From assembly GCA_012517065.1 (NCBI GenBank), contig JAAYVR010000123.1, positions 21,565 through 85,564 of the forward strand: a DNA stretch of 64,000 bases, given 5' to 3'. Positions 1 through 8,597 of the stretch are shown here, piece after piece. Each line of letters starts with the position of its first letter. The first letter of the stretch is position 1. The position numbers were made by a program, and so were the translations under genes. The stretch is from Verrucomicrobiota bacterium (GTDB taxonomy: Bacteria > Verrucomicrobiota > Verrucomicrobiia > Limisphaerales > J093). The notes under the pieces are model-generated. The model did no database searches. It saw nothing but the letters and a program-made list of their open reading frames with translations, and had not been told where the DNA came from.

Positions 1-258
1 CCTGAAATCCTCGCCGCAGTCAAGGAAGTGGGCAAACGCGGGTTGCAGATCAAGAGGTTCAAGGGTCTGGGCGAAATGAACCCGAAAGAGTTGTTCGAAA
101 CCACAATGAACCCCGCCAAACGTCGGCTTCTCCGTGTGGACCTCACGGACGCCGTCGAGGCCGAGGAAATGTTCACCAAGTTGATGGGCGACGAGGTTGA
201 GCCGCGCCGTCAATTCATCGAAGACAACGCGCTCAATGTGCGTTTTCTTGATGTTTAG
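1..258 (+). CDS. gyrB: DNA gyrase subunit B, 3' end only
   Basis: The reading frame is open from the window edge and gives the last 85 residues of a type IIA topoisomerase B subunit. The conserved GyrB/ParE tail is plain: [11 protein letters not shown] is followed by TTMNP and a run of basic residues, then an acidic segment ending ...NVRFLDV. This is the TOPRIM/C-terminal tail that contacts GyrA. The following gene carries a GyrA box, so the pair is gyrase rather than topoisomerase IV. The 12-base gap to gyrA suggests co-transcription. The ATPase domain and the start lie outside the window. Confidence 0.95.
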   Translation, partial: PEILAAVKEVGKRGLQIKRFKGLGEMNPKELFETTMNPAKRRLLRVDLTDAVEAEEMFTKLMGDEVEPRRQFIEDNALNVRFLDV

Positions 259-270
259 GATTGAGTGCCA

Positions 271-2925
271 ATGCCTGATCAAGACGAATCTTCACCAGCT
301 CCACCGGAAACAAAGCGCGGCGAGGGCTCGCTCTTTGCCACCAATGAAAGAGTCGAGGCAATCAATGTCGCCGAGGAAATAAAAAGCTCATTCCTCGACT
401 ACTCGATGTCGGTGATCATTTCCCGCGCACTGCCCGACGCGCGCGATGGACTGAAGCCGTCGCAGCGTCGCCTGTTGTACGCGATGTTCCACGACCTCGG
501 GTTGCTGCCGACCCGCAAGCATCTCAAGTGCGCCCGCATCGTCGGCGAAACAATGGGTAAATACCACCCGCACGGCGATCAGGCGATCTACCCCACGCTT
601 GTGCACATGGCACAGCCATGGGCAATGCGAGAACCGCTCGTCGATGGCCAGGGCAACTTCGGATCCGTCGAAGATGACCCGCCCGCTGCAATGCGGTACA
701 CCGAAGCCCGCCTCACTGCCCTCGGCGCAGCGCTCATGGACGACATCGAGAAGGACACCGTCGATTTCGTTCCGACCTACGACGAGGAACACGAGGAACC
801 TGTTGTTTTGCCGGCGGCCTTCCCAAACCTCCTCGTCAATGGTGGAACAGGCATCGCGGTCGGAATGGCCACCAACCTGCCCCCGCACAACCTCGGCGAA
901 GCCATCGACGCCATTTGCGCGCAAATCGACAATCCCGACATTTCGGTCGATGAGTTGATGCGGTACATCAAAGGGCCGGATTTCCCAACCGGCTGCATGG
1001 TGTGCGGGCTCGAGGGCATCCGCGATTATTTCAGGACCGGACGCGGCACGATCAAAATCCGCGGCAAAGTCGGCGTCGAACAGCTCAAGGGGGGCCGCGA
1101 ACAAATCGTCATCACTGAAATCCCATACAACGTCAACCGCGCCCAACTGGTCGAACGCATCGCCGAACTCGTCAACGAGGGTGAAATCAAGGAGCTGGCA
1201 GACATAACCGCAGTCCGGGACGAATCGGACGAAAACACGCGCGTGGTAATCGAACTCAAACGCGATGCCGTCCCCAAGGTTGTCATCAACAACCTTTACA
1301 AACACACCGCCCTTGAAACCAGCTTTGCAGTCAACGCGCTTGCAATTGACCACGGCCGCCCCAAAACGCTCAACCTGAAAGAGCTCATCAATTGCTACAT
1401 CGAGCACCGCCGCGAGGTCGTTTTGCGCCGGACAAGATTCGAGCTCCGCAAAGCCGAGGAACGCGCCGAAGTGCTCGAAGGTTACCTTGTCGCAATAGCC
1501 AACCTCGACCAGTTCATCCGGATCATCCGCGGCTCGCGAACGCGCGAAGAAGCGCGCGTCAAACTGCTTGCCTTCGAGTGGCAACGGCCAATCGTCGAAG
1601 GATGGGGCATCGTAATTCGCGATGAAGCGCGCATCGTAAATGGCAGATATGCGCTCACCGAACGGCAGGTGGACGCCATCCTCGAATTGCGGTTGTACCA
1701 ACTCACAGGATTGGAAATTGACAAGGTCGATGCCGAGTATCGCAAGCTCCTCGAGACAATCCGCGATCTCCTCGACATTCTCGCAAAAGAAGCCCGCGTT
1801 CTTGAAATCATAAAGACCGAGCTGCGCGCCATCCGTGAAAAACATGCCACCCCACGTCTCACCGATCTGGTTCCTGACGAGGGCGAAATAGCCATCGAAG
1901 ACCTCATCGCCAACGAGGGCGTCATCATCACAATGACGCACAACGGGCTCATCAAACGGACAAACATCAGTTCCTACCGCGCCCAGCGCCGCGGCGGCAA
2001 GGGCGTAATCGGCATGGCAACACGCGACACGCCCGTGGTCGATGGCGAAGCACCGGATTTCATCGAACACTTGTTCACTGCCAGCACGCACGATTATCTG
2101 ATGTTTTTTACGAACACGGGCCGGGTCTATGTCGAGCGCGTGCTCGAAGTGCCCGACATGGGCCGCGCAGCCAAGGGCCGCAGTATTGCCAATCTGCTTG
2201 AACTGCAGCCGGACGAAAAAATCGCTGCAATGATCCCCATAAACAGCAAAACCGGCCCTAACAAGGAAGACATTACCTGGAAACAGCCTGGTTACGTGTT
2301 GTTCGCCACCCAGAAGGGCACCGTCAAAAAAACCGCTCTCCCGGAATTCGCCAACGTCAGACGCGGCGGAATCATAGCCATAAACATCGAACCAGGCGAT
2401 ACGCTCATCGATGCCAAGCTCACCACCGGAGAGAACGAGGTCGTGCTCATCACTCGCGAAGGAATGAGCATACGATTCTCCGAGGAAGACGTCCGCCCAA
2501 TGGGCCGCCCGGCCACAGGTGTCAAAGGAATCGAGCTTGAAGAAGGCGACAGCGTGGTGGCTTTGGCCGTGGTGGATGCGGACGCCACGTTGTTGGTTGC
2601 GGGCAGCAACGGACTCGGCAAACGCACCAGCTTCGATGAATACCGCAGCCAGAACCGCGGCGGAAAAGGCATAATCACCATGAAAACTACCGAGCGCACC
2701 GGCGGTGTCGTCGGCGCTCTTACAGTGCGCGAGACCGATGAGGTAATGTTGATAACTGCCGGCGGCCAAATGGTGCGCATATCGGTCAAAGATGTCCGCC
2801 AGACAAGCCGCAACACCCAGGGCGTCAAACTCATTGACCTCGAGGAGAATGACAGGCTTCAGGCAATCGCACCAGTGATCAGTGAGGAGACCAACGGCGA
2901 TGACAGCCAGGGCGGCACGGCGTAG
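271..2925 (+). CDS. gyrA: DNA gyrase subunit A
   Basis: This is the breakage-reunion subunit of gyrase, which introduces negative supercoils together with GyrB. I chose the ATG at 271 (884 residues); a GTG at 265 would add two residues. The catalytic tyrosine is Y143 in [10 protein letters not shown]. The C-terminal pinwheel domain carries a GyrA box (QRRGGKG, about residues 572-578), which separates GyrA from ParC, and later blades repeat NRGGKG. The quinolone-determining loop reads [10 protein letters not shown], so the positions matching E. coli Ser83 and Asp87 are Gln104 and Pro108. Length is normal for the family. The gene sits between gyrB and mutL in one direction, a probable operon. 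Confidence 0.97.
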   Translation: MPDQDESSPAPPETKRGEGSLFATNERVEAINVAEEIKSSFLDYSMSVIISRALPDARDGLKPSQRRLLYAMFHDLGLLPTRKHLKCARIVGETMGKYHPHGDQAIYPTLVHMAQPWAMREPLVDGQGNFGSVEDDPPAAMRYTEARLTALGAALMDDIEKDTVDFVPTYDEEHEEPVVLPAAFPNLLVNGGTGIAVGMATNLPPHNLGEAIDAICAQIDNPDISVDELMRYIKGPDFPTGCMVCGLEGIRDYFRTGRGTIKIRGKVGVEQLKGGREQIVITEIPYNVNRAQLVERIAELVNEGEIKELADITAVRDESDENTRVVIELKRDAVPKVVINNLYKHTALETSFAVNALAIDHGRPKTLNLKELINCYIEHRREVVLRRTRFELRKAEERAEVLEGYLVAIANLDQFIRIIRGSRTREEARVKLLAFEWQRPIVEGWGIVIRDEARIVNGRYALTERQVDAILELRLYQLTGLEIDKVDAEYRKLLETIRDLLDILAKEARVLEIIKTELRAIREKHATPRLTDLVPDEGEIAIEDLIANEGVIITMTHNGLIKRTNISSYRAQRRGGKGVIGMATRDTPVVDGEAPDFIEHLFTASTHDYLMFFTNTGRVYVERVLEVPDMGRAAKGRSIANLLELQPDEKIAAMIPINSKTGPNKEDITWKQPGYVLFATQKGTVKKTALPEFANVRRGGIIAINIEPGDTLIDAKLTTGENEVVLITREGMSIRFSEEDVRPMGRPATGVKGIELEEGDSVVALAVVDADATLLVAGSNGLGKRTSFDEYRSQNRGGKGIITMKTTERTGGVVGALTVRETDEVMLITAGGQMVRISVKDVRQTSRNTQGVKLIDLEENDRLQAIAPVISEETNGDDSQGGTA

Positions 2926-2964
2926 CAGCCGTTTGTAAGGAACCTGCACCGGACCATTTCTTGC

Positions 2965-5037
2965 ATGAACCGTATCCGGCTACTTTCCGAACAGGTGGCC
3001 AACCAGATCGCCGCTGGCGAAGTAATCGAACGGCCCGCCAGTGTCGTCAAGGAACTGGTCGAGAATGCCCTCGACGCCGCAGCATCGCACATTACGGTCG
3101 AAGTCCAAGCCGGAGGACGGAGCTTGATTCGCGTGACCGACGACGGCGTCGGAATGAGCCGCGACGATGCTTTGCTCTGTTTCGAACGGCACGCGACCAG
3201 CAAGATTCAGCGCGCCGAAGACCTGAACGCAATTTCCTCAATGGGATTTCGCGGCGAAGCCTTGCCAAGCATCGCCAGCGTCAGCCGGCTCTCCCTCACC
3301 ACGCGTGAGAAAGACAATGATTCCGGTGAAGCAACCCGCGTCCAAATCGAAGGTGGGCGAATCATCGCGGTCCGCTCCGCAAGCGGCCCGCCCGGCACTT
3401 GCGTCGAGGTCCGACAGTTGTTTTTCAATCTCCCGGCACGACGAAAGTTCCTGCGAAGTAACGACACCGAACGTGCCCACATTCAGCATTATCTGCTGTT
3501 GGCAGCGCTGGCGTTTCCAGAGGTCGGGTTCACATTCGTCAACGACCAGCGCCTTGTTTGGCAGTTGCCGCCACTTCCCATGCCCAACTCCCCCGAGGCG
3601 CGCCTGGAAGCATTGCGCGAAAGACTCCGTGCCTTGTACGGCGCCGACCTCAGTCTCGTCCCAGTAATGGCCCGCGCCAACCTGCATCCGTCCGACACCC
3701 CTCAGACCGAGGAATCCGATGCCACCAACGCGCCTTCGCTTTCTGAGCTGTCGGTCTGGGGATTCATCGGCGCCCCCGGCGTTTCGCGCGCCACACGCGA
3801 AGACCAGCACTTATTTGTCAACCGCCGCCCAATCGAACACAGAGGCCTCAACTTCGCTCTCGCGGAAGGTTACCACACCGCTCTGATGAAAGGGCGTTAC
3901 CCCGTCTGCTGTCTCTTCCTCGAACTCAATCCGGCCGAAGTGGACGTGAACGTCCATCCGGCCAAACGCGAAGTCCGGTTCCGAGCCGAATACGCAGTGC
4001 GCGCAGCCGTCACCGACGCCATCAGACAAGCGCTCATTGGTTGGCACGCTCGCCAAGGCACTTTCGGCCAAATAATCTCCAAAACCACTCCTATTCCTAG
4101 CGAGCCATCCCACGCGCAGAGTCCACCAACCCAGCCGGTCACCGGGCCCCAATCAGACACGGCCAAGCCAGCCGCACCTGCTCAGCCGCGTCCACCAGAA
4201 ACGCAAACCCTGCCAACCCCCACCCCCAAAGCAACACAACATCCCAAACAGGCGGAGCATAAAACAGAACCAACCAGTACCGCAGCGCCCGCCGAACCCA
4301 AAGATGTCCCGGCCTCAACACCAAAAACTGACGCCGCCAAACAAAGCAGTTCAGACCAGATTACCACCTCGACACCTGACAAAACCGGCCCTTTTGCTCC
4401 CGCTCAGTCCGGTTCAACCACCCCGCAAACCACCGCCGGTCCAGTGCCCCTGCTTGCGGTCCCGCTTCGGATGGTTGGTGTGATCGGGCGCCTCTACGTC
4501 TTGTTCGAATCCGACCGCGGCCTTGTGTTGCTGGACCAGCACGCGGCGCACGAGCGCGTCTTGTACGAGCAGATGCTCAACCGGCTTCAGCAAGGCCAGG
4601 CCCCAAGCCAGCGGCTGCTCCTGCCTGCGACAGTTGAACTCTCGCCTCGCGACGCTCAATTCGTCAAAGAACAGCTTGCGACCTTGAATCGCCTTGGGAT
4701 TGGTCTTAGCGAATTCGGTGAAAACACGTTTCTGCTTGATGCTTTGCCGCCTTACGTGAAAGCAAAAGAAGCGCGTCAGTTCGTCATCGAAGTAATTGAC
4801 GAACTCAAAGCAACCGGCCAGGCCGTCAACGCACTCCGCCTGGGCGAAGAAATGATCGCTCGCACCGTCTGCAGACACGCGGTCAAAGCCCACGACCCGC
4901 TCGATCTGTCCGAACTCGAAGCTCTCGTGGCAGAATTGCGGCGTTGCACAATGCCGTACACATGCCCGCATGGACGCCCAACCCTCATCGAAATCAACTA
5001 CCGCGAAATAGAAAAGAAATTCGGCCGCGTGACTTGA
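2965..5037 (+). CDS. mutL: DNA mismatch repair protein MutL
   Basis: This is a GHKL ATPase that couples MutS mismatch recognition to strand incision. The N-terminal ATPase motifs are intact: IAAGEVIERPASVVKEL with ELVENALDA, then DDGVGM, then FRGEALPSI. A Pro/Thr/Gln-rich linker of low complexity runs from about residue 372 to 495. The C-terminal dimerization domain contains DQHAAHERVLYE (D524-E535), which fits the DQHA-x2-E-x4-E endonuclease motif, and ends with CPHGRP. This MutL should therefore nick DNA itself, as in bacteria without MutH, and no mutH is seen here. It starts 39 bases after gyrA. The 690 residues are normal for the endonuclease-type family with a long linker. Confidence 0.96.
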   Translation: MNRIRLLSEQVANQIAAGEVIERPASVVKELVENALDAAASHITVEVQAGGRSLIRVTDDGVGMSRDDALLCFERHATSKIQRAEDLNAISSMGFRGEALPSIASVSRLSLTTREKDNDSGEATRVQIEGGRIIAVRSASGPPGTCVEVRQLFFNLPARRKFLRSNDTERAHIQHYLLLAALAFPEVGFTFVNDQRLVWQLPPLPMPNSPEARLEALRERLRALYGADLSLVPVMARANLHPSDTPQTEESDATNAPSLSELSVWGFIGAPGVSRATREDQHLFVNRRPIEHRGLNFALAEGYHTALMKGRYPVCCLFLELNPAEVDVNVHPAKREVRFRAEYAVRAAVTDAIRQALIGWHARQGTFGQIISKTTPIPSEPSHAQSPPTQPVTGPQSDTAKPAAPAQPRPPETQTLPTPTPKATQHPKQAEHKTEPTSTAAPAEPKDVPASTPKTDAAKQSSSDQITTSTPDKTGPFAPAQSGSTTPQTTAGPVPLLAVPLRMVGVIGRLYVLFESDRGLVLLDQHAAHERVLYEQMLNRLQQGQAPSQRLLLPATVELSPRDAQFVKEQLATLNRLGIGLSEFGENTFLLDALPPYVKAKEARQFVIEVIDELKATGQAVNALRLGEEMIARTVCRHAVKAHDPLDLSELEALVAELRRCTMPYTCPHGRPTLIEINYREIEKKFGRVT

Positions 5038-5060
5038 CACCTGCAGCCTCGGCACTTCTC

Positions 5061-5816
5061 TCAGCCGCGTCCAGTCCCGTTGGTCTCCCGCGCACGCGAT
5101 TTAGCATGCGCCGGATGAAACAGTTCTTCACCCCTCAGCCCCGTCATCCGTTCGATCCCCTTCAGCATCGTGAACAGAATGTAAAACACCGCTGCACCCG
5201 CCGGCACAACCGTCGTCGGCCATGTCCACAACTGCAATTTCCCAAGTTGCCGCGCGAATTGTTCCGTCCCCGATTCAGCCGGCAAAAGCCATAGCGCAAG
5301 CAGAAAATTGGCTGTGCCGCTGACCACGAACGGCACAGCAAGCCACCACGACGCCCACGCCAGCAACCGTTCAAACTCGGGCTCCTTCCCGCGCATCTCC
5401 AGCGCGTTCTGGATGCGATCGGTGTTCAGGACCTGGTCGTTGTAAAGCAGCGTCCGCACCAGAGGTTGCCGTGTGCGCAGCGACAACGGTATGGCAAGGC
5501 CCACGACGACAGGCAACGCCGCTTCTTTGAAAGCAAACCAAAAACCGTTCATCTCCATAAGGCCAAGACCGCCCGTCAGCAGCGTGCTCACGAAACCCAC
5601 CACCGAAAGTGAATTGAGGGTTTTGCGTTTCAGGATGTCGTACAGGCCATAGCCAAACGGAAACAAAAGCGCCACAACAAGACCGGCTTTCGGCCCAAGC
5701 AACGTCCGCCTCGCAAACCACGACAGTATCACCGCCGGAATCACCGCGTTGAAAAGCAGATTCAACCAGAGGTTCTCTGATTTCCGCCGCGGTTTGACGT
5801 TCTCACACCCAGTCAT
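5061..5816 (-). CDS. VC0807-family integral membrane protein
   Basis: This 251-residue hydrophobic protein has about six membrane segments. Stretches such as FPFGYGLYDILKRK, LNSLSVVGFVSTLLTGGLGL and LGLMEMNGFWFAFKEAALP match what I know of the VC0807 family of uncharacterized inner-membrane proteins, and LVRTLLYNDQVLN follows. I chose the ATG at 5816, just before the charged N-terminus MTGCENVKPRRKSENLW. The frame stays open upstream to 6134, but that part is repeat-derived and polar. The function is unknown; resemblance to intracellular-septation-like proteins is the only hint. It converges on mutL with a 23-base gap. Confidence 0.75.
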   Translation of the reverse strand: MTGCENVKPRRKSENLWLNLLFNAVIPAVILSWFARRTLLGPKAGLVVALLFPFGYGLYDILKRKTLNSLSVVGFVSTLLTGGLGLMEMNGFWFAFKEAALPVVVGLAIPLSLRTRQPLVRTLLYNDQVLNTDRIQNALEMRGKEPEFERLLAWASWWLAVPFVVSGTANFLLALWLLPAESGTEQFARQLGKLQLWTWPTTVVPAGAAVFYILFTMLKGIERMTGLRGEELFHPAHAKSRARETNGTGRG

Positions 5817-5966
5817 GTGGCAAAAAGCACACGCCGATGATTCCTTCAACCAGTAACCGGCTTCAACTGAAAAGATAAGATTGCAACGCGCCGTGCAGGG
5901 CGCGCCTCGCCGTCCACGAACGAGTGCGTGAGGCAGGGCGGACGCCCCGCGCATGCCACAAACAAC

Positions 5967-5982
5967 GTGTCTGTCCCCATAT
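5967..5982 (+). repeat. GTGTCTGTCCCCATAT word, copy 1
   Basis: This is an exact 16-base copy of a word found five times in the window (5967, 6150 with one mismatch, 13683, and reversed at 29856 and 61923). All copies are intergenic. Together with 6150 it brackets the first copy of the 165-bp repeat. Confidence 0.7.
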
Positions 5983-6000
5983 GGCCTCATTCGATCTCGC

Positions 6001-6165
6001 CGCTGATCCCGCTGGTTTCTAACGTGCTGCCGCGGATGCATTGGGCGTTGGCAGGCGCGAAGCACTTGGAGTGCGGCAGCTTGCTGCCGCTTTGTTTCTA
6101 TGCGCAACCAACGTGCCTGGAACCAGATCGGCATGAGGCCGCAAACAAAGTGGCTGTCCCCATAT
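6001..6165 (+). repeat. 165-bp intergenic repeat, copy 1
   Basis: This copy matches the reverse complement of about 29856-30021. Over the best 125 bases I count about ten differences (roughly 92% identity), with weaker similarity in the remaining 40. The centre holds a near-perfect hairpin, GCGGCAGC-TT-GCTGCCGC, and the right end is the GTGTCTGTCCCCATAT word (here GTGG...). There is no coding capacity. It may be a non-autonomous element moved by a transposase elsewhere, such as a REP-associated tyrosine transposase; that is inference only. Confidence 0.8.
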
Positions 6166-6187
6166 CAAGCCGCGAGAAATTCCCCAC

Positions 6188-6330
6188 GGGCTTGGCCCGC
6201 ATGTTTCATACCCTGAGCAGGCTGCGAAACGGGTGTCTTCAAGCAACCAAGGAATATCCGGGATCCATGAATCTCACCGGAATGAATCTTTGGGTGTCTT
6301 GGTCTGGTCAGGCCGTGGGATTTCGGGCTA
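6188..6330 (+). repeat. Composite hairpin repeat (modules B+A), copy 1, degenerate
   Basis: Module B (6188-6262) runs from GGCCCGCATGTTTC through a GGGTGTCTTCAAGC core to GGAATATCCGG. Module A (6263-6330) follows: AATCTCACCGGAATGAA, TTTGGGTGTCTT, then a degenerate right arm ending GGGCTA. The arms are more diverged than in the copy at 22255. The last three bases (6328-6330, CTA) are the TAG stop of the minus-strand anti-sigma-like gene. Confidence 0.8.
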
Positions 6331-6723
6331 CGGCACGCTCGCCAATAGAAACTGAATGGCGTTTTTCACGTCACGGTTTGCGTGATCCAGCTCGCGCGCA
6401 AGCGGCCCAATAAGGACTTCTGCTGCCTGTTCCGGAATTTCCCCGCCAGGTTCAATGGCAATTGAAGCGCTTTTCCCAGAAGAAGCGCGTTCACCGATTC
6501 GGATCAGGGTGAAACACAAAGCGGCGACAACGAGCAGAGCAGCAGACAAAGCGGTCGAACTTCTCCACATGCTTCGGGCCAAATTGGATTGCGGCGACGC
6601 ACCTGCTGCGGCCTCGCGGACGCGTTGCATGATCGAGTCGTGCAGGTCCGCGGGCACAGCCCGCTTTCGGCTTGAGGACTGGAGTGCAGATTCAATCGGG
6701 TCCATGGTTGTCTTGTTGCTCAC
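6328..6723 (-). CDS. Putative membrane anti-sigma protein
   Basis: This 131-residue protein has one clear membrane segment (about residues 57-76, ALSAALLVVAALCFTLIRI). In front of it is a charged cytoplasmic segment (DPIESALQSSSRKRAVPADL) and behind it a small external domain of about 55 residues. I chose the GTG at 6723 because it overlaps the sigma-factor stop as GTGA, which indicates translational coupling; an ATG at 6705 is the alternative. The anti-sigma role is inferred from this coupling and the topology. It lacks the His-x3-Cys-x2-Cys zinc motif of ZAS anti-sigma factors. Its stop codon lies inside the terminal bases of the downstream hairpin repeat. Confidence 0.6.
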   Translation of the reverse strand: MSNKTTMDPIESALQSSSRKRAVPADLHDSIMQRVREAAAGASPQSNLARSMWRSSTALSAALLVVAALCFTLIRIGERASSGKSASIAIEPGGEIPEQAAEVLIGPLARELDHANRDVKNAIQFLLASVP

Positions 6724-7364
6724 ATGGTTTGATTTGGCGCTGTCCAGGATAAACCATCCGGCATATGTGGAATCTCCGGGCGCGCAGGGGTCCGTATCCC
6801 GCCTCCGTTGGGTTTCAAACCTCGAGCCTTCAGGCAACGAGCCAACATCCTGCGCGCCCTAAACAACTGCACTTTGATGTAAGTCTGAGGCCGGCGCATC
6901 ACCCGGGCGATATCGTGCACGCTCATGTTCTCGGCATAATGAAGCCAAAGAGTCTGGAATTGAGAAGCACTGAGCTTGCTGCGCGCGATTGCCCAGAGTT
7001 GTTCGGCTTCATCGCGGTCTTCGAGCTGAGAGGACGGGGTGTCAAAAGTTGCCGATTCCGGCAAGAGGCTTTCCAGGACCGGCTTGATGCGCCGACTGTT
7101 GTCGATGCATTTGCGTCGTGCTATGGCAAAGAGCCACGGCGCGAAAGGCATCGAGGGTTTGTATCGGGCAAGCCCATGATAGGCCGCGACGAACACGTCC
7201 TGCACAAGTTCACGCGCGTCAGCGTCATTGCCGCACCAGTGCAGGGAGAAGTTGTAAAGAGGCTTTTCGAACCGGCGAACGAGTTCCTCGAACATTGCCA
7301 AATCGCCGTTTTTGGCGAGTTCGGCGATGTGCTCGTGTGAAAGTGCTGAGCTATCCTCGTTCAC
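6720..7364 (-). CDS. RNA polymerase sigma factor, ECF (sigma-70) family
   Basis: This 214-residue protein has the two-domain ECF layout. Region 2 lies at about residues 20-85 (DLAMFEELVRRFEKPLYNF, then ELVQDVFVAAYHGLARYKP and PFAPWLFAIARRKCID). Region 4 lies at about 130-185 (LWLHYAENMSVHDIARVM, then RARRMLARCLKARGLKP). It starts at GTG 7364. An extra 30-residue tail after region 4 is rich in Pro and Gly. It is coupled by a GTGA overlap to the membrane protein that probably restrains it, and lies 54 bases behind an exported protein that may be in the same transcript. The signal it answers to is unknown. Confidence 0.9.
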   Translation of the reverse strand: MNEDSSALSHEHIAELAKNGDLAMFEELVRRFEKPLYNFSLHWCGNDADARELVQDVFVAAYHGLARYKPSMPFAPWLFAIARRKCIDNSRRIKPVLESLLPESATFDTPSSQLEDRDEAEQLWAIARSKLSASQFQTLWLHYAENMSVHDIARVMRRPQTYIKVQLFRARRMLARCLKARGLKPNGGGIRTPARPEIPHMPDGLSWTAPNQTM

Positions 7365-7418
7365 GAGAGCTTTGATTGAATTGGCTCACTGCATCTATTT
7401 GGTCATTGAGCCATGCCG

Positions 7419-8339
7419 TCATTTGTTTCTGGCCGTCTTGAGCATTTGGACGACTTCATCAGCGGCCAACGTCAGGTCCCCAAAGATTCTGGCGTTGTCC
7501 TGGCGAATTGCAATCGCTTGAGCAATTCTCTGCAATTCGGGCCGATCTTGGCGAAGTGCCATCAGACCAACCATGCCCCGGCAAACAGCCTCGAGTTGCC
7601 TTGCGACTTCTTCGTTGCCAACCTCGAGAACAATGGTGGTTTTCAACTGGCGATCCTTTTCGCCCATGGCGAGGCGCATACCTTTGGATTGCCTGAAAAC
7701 CTCTGCATTTGGACCGCCGGTTTTGGCGTCAAACTTGGTGGCCGCGCCGTGAACGAACGACCCGTCATTGCCGAAGTCCCCGAAAGCCGCATTCGAAGAA
7801 AGATTCGGGACAACCCGATCCAACACGTCGAGCGCTTCTGCGACGCGGCTTTGGCTATGGGCGAAGACGACCTTGTTGCCGTGAATTGCCGCATAAACCC
7901 TGGGTTTCGACCCTCTCTTGGCAGGCCTCTTTTCATCAATCCAACTGTGGATCGTGTGTTGTCTGTGCATGCTGGATTGATATCCATTGGCGGCCTGGGC
8001 AAGGGTGGTCAGGCGCGCGGCGTCTAAATCGGCATGCACCAGCATCACGCCGTCTTCTGCTGACGTTGATGCGCCGTACATAGTGGCGCCGTGCAACTGG
8101 CTGCGCAGATCAAAATTGAAAATGGCTTGGAACGCAGCCAGCTTGTTGAGCACCTCTGGCTTGTTCATTTCACTCAACAGATGTTGGCCAATGACCGTTC
8201 CTCGCAGCGCATCGAAATCAATGTGAAACACCCACGCTGGTTCGCTGACAACATCGGCATGCTTGATCGGCGAAGCCATTGTGTTAACGCCGCAGAACAT
8301 GCACGCCATCATTACCCCGGTAACAATTCTTGCTTTCAT
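7419..8339 (-). CDS. Exported protein of unknown function upstream of the ECF sigma gene
   Basis: This 306-residue protein begins with a signal peptide (MKARIVTGVMMACMFCGVNTMAS). It then has a mixed alpha/beta body (WVFHIDFDALRGTVIGQHLL, a central GVMLVHADLDAARLTTLAQ, and VVFAHSQSRVAEALDVLD). I do not recognise a family with confidence; the pattern of comparing stored values on long helices and strands recalls DUF3352-like exported proteins, but this is weak. Gene order on the minus strand is this gene, sigma factor, anti-sigma protein, so it may be part of, or a target of, that regulatory unit. Confidence 0.7.
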   Translation of the reverse strand: MKARIVTGVMMACMFCGVNTMASPIKHADVVSEPAWVFHIDFDALRGTVIGQHLLSEMNKPEVLNKLAAFQAIFNFDLRSQLHGATMYGASTSAEDGVMLVHADLDAARLTTLAQAANGYQSSMHRQHTIHSWIDEKRPAKRGSKPRVYAAIHGNKVVFAHSQSRVAEALDVLDRVVPNLSSNAAFGDFGNDGSFVHGAATKFDAKTGGPNAEVFRQSKGMRLAMGEKDRQLKTTIVLEVGNEEVARQLEAVCRGMVGLMALRQDRPELQRIAQAIAIRQDNARIFGDLTLAADEVVQMLKTARNK

Positions 8340-8597
8340 CGTGGTTAAGCCGATTGATTTGTTTCGCTTTCAGACAGACCGGCGTTTTGCCAGTCATCTG
8401 TTAATACGTGCGGGCGAGCTGAAAGGTTACATGTTTCTTGCAGTGTATTATCGAGGCGCACAAGACACTGACAGTGTCCATCACCCGTTGTGCACCGTGC
8501 CAGCGCATGCATGGTCGGCCCGAGCCGCAGCCTCTTTAACCTGAATATAGCTAAAAGCTCATTGGTCAAATTTTCCGAGCAACCTGAAATTGGTGCT

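Larger units (their letters stand above)
5817..6327. other. Repeat-filled gap without a gene
   Basis: These 511 bases hold no convincing gene. They contain a GC-rich inverted patch around 5885-5956 (gcagggcgcgcctcgcc and relatives), a GTGTCTGTCCCCATAT word at 5967-5982, one copy of the 165-bp repeat, and a B+A composite hairpin repeat running to the 3' end of the anti-sigma-like gene. Short open frames here encode peptides that recur at the other repeat copies, which marks them as repeat translations. Confidence 0.7.

Noticed and set aside
388..2949. Long minus-strand open frame (853 codons) antisense to gyrA
   Set aside because: It mirrors the GC-rich third positions of gyrA codons, has no recognisable domain, and gyrA is complete and conserved on the other strand.
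6019..6246. Minus-strand peptide starting MLEDTRFAACSGYETCG
   Set aside because: The same peptide start recurs at the B-module copy at 22129-22311, so it is the translation of the repeat and not a gene.
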